Assembly: GCF_003576315.1 (NCBI RefSeq)
Contig: NZ_QWFZ01000009.1
Span: 1 to 64,000, forward strand
Reading direction: 5' to 3'
Length of the DNA stretch: 64,000 bases
DNA from: Henriciella mobilis
Lineage (GTDB): Bacteria > Pseudomonadota > Alphaproteobacteria > Caulobacterales > Hyphomonadaceae
The notes under the pieces were generated by a model, which saw nothing but the letters and a program-made list of their open reading frames with translations, was not told the DNA's origin and did not search any database. How positions within the stretch are numbered: the stretch's first letter is position 1; each line of letters opens with the position of its first letter. A program made the position numbers and the translations under genes. This document shows positions 54,232-63,167 of this stretch, in pieces.

Positions 54232-54981
54232 ATGACAACACTTCACCTGAACTGCGAAAATGGCAGGCGGCTTGCCTATCGTAAGCGTGACGGGGCTTCT
54301 GGCCTGACCTTCGTATGGCTGTCCGGTTTCATGTCCGACATGTCCGGCACCAAGGTCACCGAGCTGGAAGGCTGGGCTGAGGCCGAAGACCATGGCTTCC
54401 TCGCCTTCGATTACTCCGGACATGGCGAATCGGATGGCGCGTTCGAGGACGGCACGATCAGCGCGTGGCTGGAGGACAGCCTGAACGTCATCCAGGGCTG
54501 CACGGACGGCCCGCTGGTGCTTGTCGGCTCCAGCATGGGCGGGTGGATGGCGCTGCTCGCCGCACTCGCCCTGAAGGACCGCGTGAAAGGCCTTGTCCTG
54601 ATCGCCCCCGCGCCGGACTTTACCGAAAAGCTGATGTGGCCGGAATTCTCCGACGAAGCGCGCGCGGAGATCATGAACAATGGCGTCCATATGCGCCCGT
54701 CAGACTATGGCGATCCTTACCCCATCACGCGAAACCTGATCGAGGACGGCCAGCAATGGAGCATCCTCGACCGGACCATCCAGTTTCACGGACCGGTTCG
54801 CATCCTGCAGGGCCGCGAGGATCCGGATGTGCCCTGGTCGCACGCCTTCCGCCTGGTCGAAACCATGGCGAGCAAGGATCTCGTCTTCCAGCTTGTCAAG
54901 GATGGCGACCACCGCCTGTCGCGCCCGCAGGACATCGATCGGCTGAAGGCGACCTGCGCGGAGATCGCAACCGCCGTCTGA
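54232..54981 (+). CDS. Alpha/beta hydrolase
   Basis: 249 residues. Nucleophile Ser in GSSMGGWMAL (about 101), with preceding FDYSGHGESDG; acid in REDPDVPWS and His in DGDHRLSRPQD. The motif set and length match the ABHD10/esterase-like group of bacterial serine hydrolases, which can cleave esters or thioesters; the true substrate is unknown. Unlike the LuxR-linked domain, all three catalytic residues are present. Divergent from the GT4 gene. Confidence 0.9.
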   Translation: MTTLHLNCENGRRLAYRKRDGASGLTFVWLSGFMSDMSGTKVTELEGWAEAEDHGFLAFDYSGHGESDGAFEDGTISAWLEDSLNVIQGCTDGPLVLVGSSMGGWMALLAALALKDRVKGLVLIAPAPDFTEKLMWPEFSDEARAEIMNNGVHMRPSDYGDPYPITRNLIEDGQQWSILDRTIQFHGPVRILQGREDPDVPWSHAFRLVETMASKDLVFQLVKDGDHRLSRPQDIDRLKATCAEIATAV

Positions 54982-55024
54982 CGCGCCAATTGCAATCACG
55001 CCTGCAGCATCGCATAGTCGGTGC

Positions 55025-55612
55025 ATGCGGCATCGGCGTGCCTACTCCACCGACGCGACCAGCTTCCTGGAAAGCAATCGGCGGCGGATGCATGCCTTCT
55101 GGAAGGCGCCCGTCATTTTCACGCTGCTGATGACCATGGCGGCGTGGGTGTCATGGATTGTCGCCTCCGGCACGGTGAGCGCAGTCCGCTCCGGTGCGGT
55201 GCAGATTTACCTGCCGATCGGTCCCGAGCGCCCGCTCATCCTCGCAGATGTGTTGCATATGCCGGTCGGCTTCCTGCTGCATGCCCTGTTCATGGCGATG
55301 CCGGTCTTCATGGGCTGCCTGGTCTTCCTGTTTCCGATCAGGCTGGCGGACGGCAACAGCGTCATCTCGCGCCCGGTCTTCTGGCGGATCTATCTCAGCG
55401 TCCTCGGCGCGCTGGCGGGCCTGGGCGTGTTTGCGATCTATGCCGGCATGTCCGAGCCCGAGCGCCTGCTGCCGCTGGCCGGCAACCTCCCGCTCGCCAT
55501 CGGCGTCGGCGGCGCGTTCGCCGGCATCCACCTGATCGCCGGGCATATCGGTGCGCGCTGGCTGATCTGGTCGTCCGGGCTGTTCGACGCCCGGCACGTC
55601 AAGGTTTTCTGA
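55025..55612 (+). CDS. Hypothetical membrane protein
   Basis: 195 residues with four to five hydrophobic segments (about 27-45, 80-105, 118-140, 155-178), for example VIFTLLMTMAAWVSWIV, MPVGFLLHALFMAMPVFMGCLVFLF and LSVLGALAGLGVFAIYAG. I do not recognise the family. The start is uncertain: the first ATG lacks a strong ribosome site, and MHAFWKAP (about 55088) is an alternative. It ends three bases from the dnaJ stop on the other strand. Confidence 0.65.
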   Translation: MRHRRAYSTDATSFLESNRRRMHAFWKAPVIFTLLMTMAAWVSWIVASGTVSAVRSGAVQIYLPIGPERPLILADVLHMPVGFLLHALFMAMPVFMGCLVFLFPIRLADGNSVISRPVFWRIYLSVLGALAGLGVFAIYAGMSEPERLLPLAGNLPLAIGVGGAFAGIHLIAGHIGARWLIWSSGLFDARHVKVF

Positions 55613-55615
55613 GGT

Positions 55616-56782
55616 TCAGTTCGGGCGCTGCTGGTCTTCGCCGGTCATGCCGTCCCAGAACTTCCTGACCCGGCCGAGGAAGCCCTCGCTTTCCGGGTTG
55701 CAGTCGGCGCCGGAGCATTCGCAGAATTCGCGCAGAAGCTCTTTCTGGCGCGAGGAAAGGTTGCGAGGCGTCTCGACGATCATCTCGACATAGAGATCCC
55801 CGGCATGTCCGGACCCGCGAAGGCTCGGCATGCCCTTGCCGCGCAGGCGCAGCTTGCGCCCGGTCTGGGCACCTTCAGGCACGGTGACGCGGGCGCGTCC
55901 GCCATCAATGGTCGGGATTTCGATCTCGCCGCCAAGGGCAGCGGTCACCATCGGGACCGGCGCCGGGCAGTAGAGGTTCGGCCCGTCACGCTCGAAAATG
56001 TCATGCTCGGCGACGTCGACGAAAATGTAGAGGTCGCCCTTCGGCCCGCCGCGCTGGCCCGGTTCGCCTTCGCCGGACAGGCGGATGCGCATGCCGCTTT
56101 CGACGCCAGCCGGAATCTTCACCTGCAGCGTGCGGTCCTCGCGCACCTGTCCTGCACCATGGCAGGTCTTGCACGGATTGGAGATGACCTTGCCCCGGCC
56201 AGAACAGCGCGCGCAGGTGCGCTCCATCGTGAAGAAGCCCTGTGTGGCCCTCACGCGGCCGGAGCCGGAACAGGTCGGGCAGGTTTCCGGGCTGGTGCCG
56301 GGTTCTGCGCCAGAGCCGTCGCAGGTGCCGCAATTTACCGCTGACGGCAGCGAAATTTCTGTATCCTTGCCGGTGAAGGCTTCTTCCAGGCTGATCTCGA
56401 GGTCATAGCGCAGATCGTTGCCGCGCGCCGGGCCGCCCCTGCGGCGTCCGCCGGCAAAACCGCCTGCACCGCCGAAGACCTGGCTGAAAATGTTCTCGAA
56501 AATATCGCCCGGATCCATGTTGCCGAACGGGTTGCCACCAGGACCGCCACCGCCATTCTCGAAAGCCGCATGGCCGAAACGGTCATAGGCTGCTTTCTTC
56601 TCAGGGTCGGACAGGATGGCGTAAGCCTCCCCGACCTCCTTGAACATCGCCTCGGCCTCTTCATCGCCGGGGTTCTGGTCCGGATGGTATTTGAGGGCAA
56701 GTTTGCGGTAAGCGCTCTTCAGGGCTTTCGCGTCGACATCCTTCGCGACGCCCAGAATCTCATAGTAGTCCCGTTTGCTCAT
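55616..56782 (-). CDS. dnaJ: Co-chaperone DnaJ
   Basis: 388 residues. J domain with HPD ([17 protein letters not shown]; residues 1-70), a Gly/Phe-rich linker ([32 protein letters not shown]), the zinc-finger set of four CxxCxGxG-like repeats ([36 protein letters not shown]), and the C-terminal substrate-binding domains. It stimulates DnaK. dnaK is not beside it here. Confidence 0.97.
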   Translation of the reverse strand: MSKRDYYEILGVAKDVDAKALKSAYRKLALKYHPDQNPGDEEAEAMFKEVGEAYAILSDPEKKAAYDRFGHAAFENGGGGPGGNPFGNMDPGDIFENIFSQVFGGAGGFAGGRRRGGPARGNDLRYDLEISLEEAFTGKDTEISLPSAVNCGTCDGSGAEPGTSPETCPTCSGSGRVRATQGFFTMERTCARCSGRGKVISNPCKTCHGAGQVREDRTLQVKIPAGVESGMRIRLSGEGEPGQRGGPKGDLYIFVDVAEHDIFERDGPNLYCPAPVPMVTAALGGEIEIPTIDGGRARVTVPEGAQTGRKLRLRGKGMPSLRGSGHAGDLYVEMIVETPRNLSSRQKELLREFCECSGADCNPESEGFLGRVRKFWDGMTGEDQQRPN

Positions 56783-56828
56783 GGCAGTGGTTTGGTTTCC
56801 GCTGTTTGGCAGTTAGGGGGAAAGTTGG

Positions 56829-56862
56829 GTAGCGCCGCCCCCGGTTGCAAGGGCGGCGCTAC
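56829..56862 (-). terminator. Terminator-like hairpin downstream of gltB
   Basis: Perfect 12-bp stem GTAGCGCCGCCC/GGGCGGCGCTAC with a 10-nt loop in the gltB-dnaJ gap. The T-rich tail is weak (CCCAACTTTCC on the minus strand). Confidence 0.6.
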
Positions 56863-56877
56863 AGGCAAGTCAGTCAG

Positions 56878-59800
56878 CTAGCTCGCTTTTGCAGCGGGTG
56901 CCTCGCCCAGGATCATGCTGGCCACTTCCTTGGGCACGATCAGCCAGGTGTCAGACAGGGTCTGATCCCAGTTCTCCAGCAATTTGGCGGCCCGCTTCGA
57001 GCCGGTGCGTTCTTCGTGCATTTCCAGCATCAGGCGGAAGCGTCCGACATGCTCTTCCGGCATGTCGCTCAGCGGGTACCAGTCGATGGAGTCGGGGTTG
57101 GCAACGCGCTCGAATCTCTTGCCCGGATCCCAGACCCAGGCGATGCCGCCGGTCATGCCGGCCCCGAAATTGTCGCCGACAGGACCGATGATCGCAACGC
57201 GGCCGCCCGTCATGTATTCGCAGCCATTCGCGCCGCAGCCCTCGACCACCGCTTCGGCGCCCGAATTGCGCACAGCGAAGCGCACGCCCGCCTGCCCGGC
57301 CGCATAAAGCCGGCCAGAGGTCGCGCCATAAAGGCAGGTATTGCCGATGATCGTGTTCTCCGACGCCTCAAGCTGGGAGCGCCGGCCCGGGCGCAGCTGG
57401 ATCGTCGCGCCTGAGAGGCCCTTGCCGACATAGTCATTGGCATCGCCATAGACATCCAGCAGCAGGCCCTGGACCGAGAACGCCCCGAGCGACTGGCCCG
57501 CACTGCCCGTCAGGCGCACGCGCAGGCGGCCTTCCGGCAGGGCCTTCTCACCGAACTTGCGCACAATGGCCGAGCTGGACCGTGCGCCGATGGAGCGCTG
57601 GACGTTCTGGACATCATATTCCAGCTGCATCTTCTCGCCCCGCGTGAAGAAGGGCTCGCCGTCGCGCAGGATCTGCGCATCGAGCGTATCCCACACTTCG
57701 GTGCGGTGGCTCGGGCGGTAGACGACCGGCTTGGTCGTCTCGACTTTCACCAGAAGCGGATTGAGGTCGAGGTCGTCGAGGTGCGAGGCACCGCGGCTGA
57801 CCTGGCTCAGGAGGTCGGTGCGGCCGATGGCTTCGTCGAGCGAGGTCAGGCCAAGGCTGGCCAGGATACGCCGGACGTCTTCGGCCAGGAAGGACATCAG
57901 GTTGACGACCTTTTCCGGCGTGCCGGTGAACTTCTTGCGGAGCGCTTCGTCCTGCACGCAGACGCCGACCGGGCAGGTGTTCGAGTGGCACTGGCGCACC
58001 ATGATACAGCCCATCGCGACGAGCGAGGCCGTGCCGATGCCATACTCCTCGGCACCGAGCATCGCAGCGATGACGATGTCGCGGCCCGTCCGCAGCCCGC
58101 CATCGGTCCGCAGGGTGACCTTGTCGCGAAGATTGTTCAGCGACAGGACCTGGTGCGCTTCGGCAAGGCCCATCTCCCATGGCAGGCCGGCATACTTGAT
58201 CGAGGTCTGCGGGCTGGCACCCGTGCCGCCGACACCGCCGGCGATCAGGATCACATCCGCCTTGGCCTTGGCCACACCGGCGGCCACCGTGCCGACACCG
58301 GACTGGGCGACGAGCTTCACGCAGACCCGGCAGTCCGGGTTGATCTGCTTCAGGTCGTAGATCAGCTGCGCCAGGTCCTCGATGGAATAGATATCGTGGT
58401 GCGGCGGCGGCGAGATGAGCGTCACGCCCGGCGTCGCATGCCGGTTCTTGGCGATCAGCTCGGTCACCTTGAAGCCGGGCAGCTGGCCGCCCTCGCCGGG
58501 CTTGGCGCCCTGCGCGATCTTGATCTCCACCTCGCGGCACTCATTGAGGTATTCCGCCGTCACGCCGAAGCGGCCCGAGGCGACCTGCTTGACGGCCGAA
58601 TTCATGTTGTCGCCATTCGGCAGCGGGCGGTAGCGCTCGCGGATTTCGCCGCCTTCACCAGAAACCGACTTCGCGCCGATCCGGTTCATCGCGACATTCA
58701 GCGTGCCGTGGGCTTCCGGGCTGAGTGCGCCGAGCGACATGCCGGGCGTCACGAACCGCTTGCGAATCTCGTTGACCGACTGGACCTGTTCCAGCGGGAT
58801 CGAGGTCTGCTGGTCGGTCTTGAAGTCGATCAGGTCGCGCAGCTGGATCGGGTCACGGCCGCTCAGCGCAGCGACGTATTTCTCATACAGCGTATACTCG
58901 CCCCGGTCGCAGGCAGCCTGCAGCATGTGGATCAAATTGCCGTCCAGCGCATGCGGCTCGCCGGAGGCGCGCAGGCGGTAGAACCCGCCAACCGGCAGCG
59001 AGATGACATCCTCGTCGAACGCCGTCTCGTGGCGCTCCACCGCATTGTCCTCAAGGCCAGCCAGGCCGATCCCGGAAATACGGCTGGTCATGCCGGGGAA
59101 GTAGTCGGCAACCAGCGCGCGCGACAGGCCGAGCGCCTCGAAATTGTAGCCGCCGCGATAGGAGGAGATCACCGAAATGCCCATCTTGGACATGATCTTC
59201 AGCAGGCCCGCCTCGATCGCCTTCTTGTAGTTGCGGACATAATGGCTGAGCGGCTCGTCACCGAGCAGGCCGCGCGCATGGCGATCAGCGATGGCTTCCT
59301 GCGCGAGATAGGCATTCACACAGGTCGCGCCGCAGCCGACGAGGACAGCGAAATAGTGCGTGTCCAGGCACTCTGCCGAGCGCACAGTCAGCGAACAGAA
59401 GGTTCGAAGGCCCTGCGAGACCAGGTGAGAGTGGACCGCGCCGGTCGCCAGGATCATCGGAATGCCGACATTGTCGGGATCCTGGTGCTCGTCGGTGAGA
59501 ACGATGTGTTCCCGTCCGGCCCGGACAGCCTCTTCGGCTTCGGCCTGGATCCGCGCCAGCGCAGCCTTCAGGGCCCGGCCGTCGCGCATCACATCGTCCA
59601 GCTTGAAGGTACAGTCGATATGCTCGACGCCCTCGCCCAGCGTCTCCATCAGGCGCTGGTACATGCCGGTCGACAGGAAGGGGCTTTCCAGCACGAAGAC
59701 GTTCTGCTGGGTCTCGTCCGTGGTCAGGATATTGCCGAGGTTCTTGAACCGCGTCTTCAGCGACATCAAGCGGTCTTCGCGCAGCGGATCGACCGGCGGG

Positions 59801-61404
59801 TTGGTCACCTGGCTGAAATTCTGGCGGAAAAAGTGCGACAGCGGACGGCACTCATTGGAGAGAACGGCCACCGGACTGTCATCGCCCATCGAGCCGATCG
59901 CTTCCTTGCCCGTCTCGGCCATCGGCGCGAGAATGAGTTCGGAGGTCTCCAGCGTGAAGCCCGCCACCATCTGGCGGCGCATCAGGGCTTCCTTGTCGTA
60001 AAGGCGCGGCTCCTCGCCCTGGATGATTTCCTCTTCCAGCTCCTTCACATTCTTCAGCCACTTGTCATACGGGTGCTCGCCAGCCAGTTCGTCGATGATC
60101 TGGTCGTGCTCGTAGAACCGGCCTTCCTCGAGATTGGCCGCGATCATGCCGCCGGCGCGCACATGGCCGCGGCGGACGACTTCATGGCCGGTCAGCGGGC
60201 ACATGCCGGTTTCCGACCCGACCGCCAGGATGCCATCGGCCGTCAGCGCATAGCGCAGCGGGCGCAGGCCATTGCGGTCCAGCCCGGCAATCGCCCAGCG
60301 TCCATCATAGGCACAGATGGCCGCCGGACCGTCCCACGGCTCCATGACGGAGTTGCAGTAGGCATAAAGGGCGGCGTGATTGTCCGGAATGATCGAGGCG
60401 CGCTTCGACCAGGCTTCCGGGATCAGCAGCGCCTTTGTCATCGGCGCGGTGCGCCCGGCCTTGCAGAGGATTTCGAAGACGGCATCGAGGGCGCCAGAGT
60501 CCGACAGGCCCTTCGGCACGACGGGTTTGACGTCTTCCACATCATCGCCGAACGCGCCGGAGACCATCTTGATCTCGTGGCTCTTCATCCAGTTGAGGTT
60601 GCCGCGCAGCGTGTTGATCTCGCCATTATGGGCGAGCATGCGGAAAGGCTGCGCCAGCTCCCAGCGCGGGAAGGTGTTGGTCGAGTAGCGCTGGTGATAG
60701 ATCGCGATCGGCGAGACGAAGCGTTCGTCCTGCAGGTCGAGATAGAAATTGTCGATGTCCTGGGCGAGGAACATGCCCTTGTAGATCAGCGACTTGTGGC
60801 TGAGCGAGCAGATATAGAAGCCCGGAATGCCGGCCTCGCGGGCCTTGCGCTCGATCCGGCGGCGGCAGAGATAGAGTGCGCGCTCCAACTCGTCCGGGGT
60901 GCGGCCCCGGCTGTCGCGGAACATGACCTGCTCGATCTCGGGCCGCGTGTCGGCCGCCTTCTGGCCGATCACGGTGATATCGACCGGGGGCTGGCGCCAG
61001 CCATAGATATAGAAGCCGAAGTGCAGGATCTCCGTCTCGACAATGGCGCGGGCGGCTTCCTGTTCGGCAAGGTTCGTGCGCGGCAGGAAGATCTGGCCGA
61101 CACAGATCGGATCCTCGGTCGGATTGTGGCCGGTGCGCCGGGCCTGCTCACGGAAAAAGTCCTGCGGGACCTCGATCCGGATACCGGCGCCGTCACCTGT
61201 CTTGCCGTCGGCATCGACTGCGCCGCGGTGCCAGACATTCTTCAGCGCCTTGATGCCCATCTCGACGATTTCGCGCTTCGGCTTGCCATCAAGCGAGGCG
61301 ACGAGACCGACGCCGCAGGCATCCTTCTCATGCTCTGGATCATAGGCATGCGCCTCGATCAGCTTCTGGCGCTCGATGAGATACTTGTCGATCGTGTCGG
61401 TCAT
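56878..61404 (-). CDS. gltB: Glutamate synthase (NADPH) large subunit
   Basis: 1508 residues, full length. A propeptide of about 29 residues precedes the amidotransferase nucleophile Cys30 in DACGVGLVASLDG. The central and FMN domains include GEGGEIRERYRPLPNGDNMNSAVKQVASGRFGV, AQGAKPGEGGQLPGFKV and the iron-sulfur cysteines CIMVRQCHSNTCPVGVC. The C-terminal GXGXG helix domain is present (GANGCEYMTGGRVAIIGPVGDNFGAGMTGG). Makes glutamate from glutamine and 2-oxoglutarate with GltD, whose gene lies 56 bases upstream. Confidence 0.98.
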   Translation of the reverse strand: MTDTIDKYLIERQKLIEAHAYDPEHEKDACGVGLVASLDGKPKREIVEMGIKALKNVWHRGAVDADGKTGDGAGIRIEVPQDFFREQARRTGHNPTEDPICVGQIFLPRTNLAEQEAARAIVETEILHFGFYIYGWRQPPVDITVIGQKAADTRPEIEQVMFRDSRGRTPDELERALYLCRRRIERKAREAGIPGFYICSLSHKSLIYKGMFLAQDIDNFYLDLQDERFVSPIAIYHQRYSTNTFPRWELAQPFRMLAHNGEINTLRGNLNWMKSHEIKMVSGAFGDDVEDVKPVVPKGLSDSGALDAVFEILCKAGRTAPMTKALLIPEAWSKRASIIPDNHAALYAYCNSVMEPWDGPAAICAYDGRWAIAGLDRNGLRPLRYALTADGILAVGSETGMCPLTGHEVVRRGHVRAGGMIAANLEEGRFYEHDQIIDELAGEHPYDKWLKNVKELEEEIIQGEEPRLYDKEALMRRQMVAGFTLETSELILAPMAETGKEAIGSMGDDSPVAVLSNECRPLSHFFRQNFSQVTNPPVDPLREDRLMSLKTRFKNLGNILTTDETQQNVFVLESPFLSTGMYQRLMETLGEGVEHIDCTFKLDDVMRDGRALKAALARIQAEAEEAVRAGREHIVLTDEHQDPDNVGIPMILATGAVHSHLVSQGLRTFCSLTVRSAECLDTHYFAVLVGCGATCVNAYLAQEAIADRHARGLLGDEPLSHYVRNYKKAIEAGLLKIMSKMGISVISSYRGGYNFEALGLSRALVADYFPGMTSRISGIGLAGLEDNAVERHETAFDEDVISLPVGGFYRLRASGEPHALDGNLIHMLQAACDRGEYTLYEKYVAALSGRDPIQLRDLIDFKTDQQTSIPLEQVQSVNEIRKRFVTPGMSLGALSPEAHGTLNVAMNRIGAKSVSGEGGEIRERYRPLPNGDNMNSAVKQVASGRFGVTAEYLNECREVEIKIAQGAKPGEGGQLPGFKVTELIAKNRHATPGVTLISPPPHHDIYSIEDLAQLIYDLKQINPDCRVCVKLVAQSGVGTVAAGVAKAKADVILIAGGVGGTGASPQTSIKYAGLPWEMGLAEAHQVLSLNNLRDKVTLRTDGGLRTGRDIVIAAMLGAEEYGIGTASLVAMGCIMVRQCHSNTCPVGVCVQDEALRKKFTGTPEKVVNLMSFLAEDVRRILASLGLTSLDEAIGRTDLLSQVSRGASHLDDLDLNPLLVKVETTKPVVYRPSHRTEVWDTLDAQILRDGEPFFTRGEKMQLEYDVQNVQRSIGARSSSAIVRKFGEKALPEGRLRVRLTGSAGQSLGAFSVQGLLLDVYGDANDYVGKGLSGATIQLRPGRRSQLEASENTIIGNTCLYGATSGRLYAAGQAGVRFAVRNSGAEAVVEGCGANGCEYMTGGRVAIIGPVGDNFGAGMTGGIAWVWDPGKRFERVANPDSIDWYPLSDMPEEHVGRFRLMLEMHEERTGSKRAAKLLENWDQTLSDTWLIVPKEVASMILGEAPAAKAS

Positions 61405-61460
61405 GAATGTGCCCCCTTGAGGGATGTTTATCTTTGTAATCTGCAGCAGGCTGGCCGGGC

Positions 61461-62921
61461 TTATTCCGCCGCGACGGGCTCTCGGGCCGGCGCCTTGTCG
61501 CGGGCCATTTCGCGCATGCGCTTGTGCATCTGCTCGGCGGCGTCGCGGCCATCCTTGATCGCCCAGACGACGAGCGAGGCGCCGCGGACGATGTCACCGG
61601 CAGCGAACACGTTCGGCAGGCTGGTTTCGAGCGTCGCGAAGTCGACCCGGATCGCGCCCCAGCGGTTCACCTTGAGAGCCGCTTCACCGAACAGTTCCGG
61701 CAGGTCTTCCGGATCGAAGCCGAGCGCCTTGATGACCATGTCGGCCTTGATGTCGAACGTATCGCCGGTTTTCTCGGGCGACTGGCGGCCGGACGGGTCC
61801 GGCGGGCCAAGCCGCATGCGAGCGGCGCGAACCGCTTTCAACTTGCCGGCCTTGGTGTCGAGAATGGCTTCCGGGGAGGCCAGCCATTCGAAGACGACGC
61901 CCTCTTCCTCGGCATTGGCCACTTCGCGCTGCGAGCCCGGCATGTTGGCCCGGTCGCGGCGGTAAAGGCAGGTCACCGATTTGGCCCCCTGGCGAACGGC
62001 TGTGCGCACGCAGTCCATCGCCGTGTCGCCGCCGCCAATCACGACGACGCGCTTGCCCTCGGCATTGTGCGTGCCGTCATCGAAACTCGGCACCGCATCG
62101 CCAAGCCCGCGGCGGTTCGACGTGGTCAGGAAGTCGAGCGCCGGCAGGACGCCCTTTGTGCCCGAGCCCGGCACCATCAGGTCGCGCGCCTTGTAGACGC
62201 CTGTCGCGATCAGCAGCGTGTCATGCTTGTCGCGCAGCTTGGCGAGCGTCACATCCGTGCCGATATCAGTGTTGAACTTGAACGTCACGCCGCTGTCTTC
62301 GAGCCGCTTGATACGGCGCTCGACGATATGTTTCTCCAGCTTGAAGCCCGGAATGCCATAGATCAGCAGGCCGCCGCCGCGGTCGTAGCGGTCATAGACG
62401 GTGACCTTGTAGCCCTTGCGGCGCAGCTGTTCGGCCGCGGCGAGGCCGCCCGGACCCGCGCCGATGATGCCGGCGGACTGGTCTTTCTCGCGCGGCGGCT
62501 TGATCGGGGTGACCCAGCCCTGCTCCCAGGCATTGTCGGTGATGTGGCGCTCGATGGCACCGATGGTGACGGTGCCGTGGCCGGACTGCTCGACCGTGCA
62601 GATACCCTCGCACAGGCGGTCCTGCGGACAGATACGGCCGCAGATTTCCGGCATGTTATTGGTCGCCGACGAGACCTGGTAGGCTTCTTCCATCCGGTCT
62701 TCCGCAACAAGCTTCAGCCAGTCGGGGATGTTGTTCGAGAGCGGGCAGCCCTGCTGGCAGAAGGGGACGCCGCATTGCGAGCAGCGGCCCGCCTGGTCTT
62801 CAGCCGCTTTTTTGGCGTAGTCGGCATAGATTTCCTCGAAATCGTGCGCGCGCGCCTTTGCATCGCGCTTTTCCGGCATGGCGCGATCGATACTCGTGAA
62901 TTTCAACATGCGACTGGCCAT
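61461..62921 (-). CDS. gltD: Glutamate synthase small subunit
   Basis: 486 residues. N-terminal iron-sulfur cysteines (RCSQCGVPFCQQGCPLSNNIPDW; CGRICPQDRLCEGICTVEQS) followed by FAD (IGAGPGGLAAAEQLRRKGY) and NADPH (VVVIGGGDTAMDCVRTAVRQGA) binding sites. It passes electrons to GltB. First gene of the gltD-gltB unit; its 246-bp upstream region has two TATCA-N3-TGATA dyads shared with uppP. Confidence 0.97.
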   Translation of the reverse strand: MASRMLKFTSIDRAMPEKRDAKARAHDFEEIYADYAKKAAEDQAGRCSQCGVPFCQQGCPLSNNIPDWLKLVAEDRMEEAYQVSSATNNMPEICGRICPQDRLCEGICTVEQSGHGTVTIGAIERHITDNAWEQGWVTPIKPPREKDQSAGIIGAGPGGLAAAEQLRRKGYKVTVYDRYDRGGGLLIYGIPGFKLEKHIVERRIKRLEDSGVTFKFNTDIGTDVTLAKLRDKHDTLLIATGVYKARDLMVPGSGTKGVLPALDFLTTSNRRGLGDAVPSFDDGTHNAEGKRVVVIGGGDTAMDCVRTAVRQGAKSVTCLYRRDRANMPGSQREVANAEEEGVVFEWLASPEAILDTKAGKLKAVRAARMRLGPPDPSGRQSPEKTGDTFDIKADMVIKALGFDPEDLPELFGEAALKVNRWGAIRVDFATLETSLPNVFAAGDIVRGASLVVWAIKDGRDAAEQMHKRMREMARDKAPAREPVAAE

Positions 62922-63001
62922 GGGGACGGTCCTCGGCTCTTAAAATTTTTTGCCTTATGAGCCGCAAATCTCGAAAGCGCAAGGTAAATTGCACCCCAAA
63001 G

Positions 63002-63087
63002 TATCAAAATGATATGCTTCTACGGCTATTTGTTCAATATATAGCAAATTTCGTGAACAGGCAAATCCACATCATATCATTATGATA
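63002..63087. promoter_or_regulatory. Two TATCA-N3-TGATA dyads between gltD and uppP
   Basis: TATCA-AAA-TGATA at 63002-63014 and TATCA-TTA-TGATA at 63075-63087 (the latter extended to ATATCATTATGATAT). Centres are 73 bp apart, close to seven helical turns. The AT-rich region otherwise holds the divergent promoters; no gene is seen. Confidence 0.6.
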
Positions 63088-63167
63088 TATATTGATGGGC
63101 GTGCGTTCGCGGGCGAACCATGTCAGACAGTCGCCCACAGCCTTCAAATCTAGCGCGGACACGCGAA

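Noticed and set aside
57706-61965. Long plus-strand open frame opposite gltB (over 1400 codons).
   Set aside because: It mirrors the codons of gltB; the high third-position GC keeps the antisense frame free of stops. No family motif is seen.
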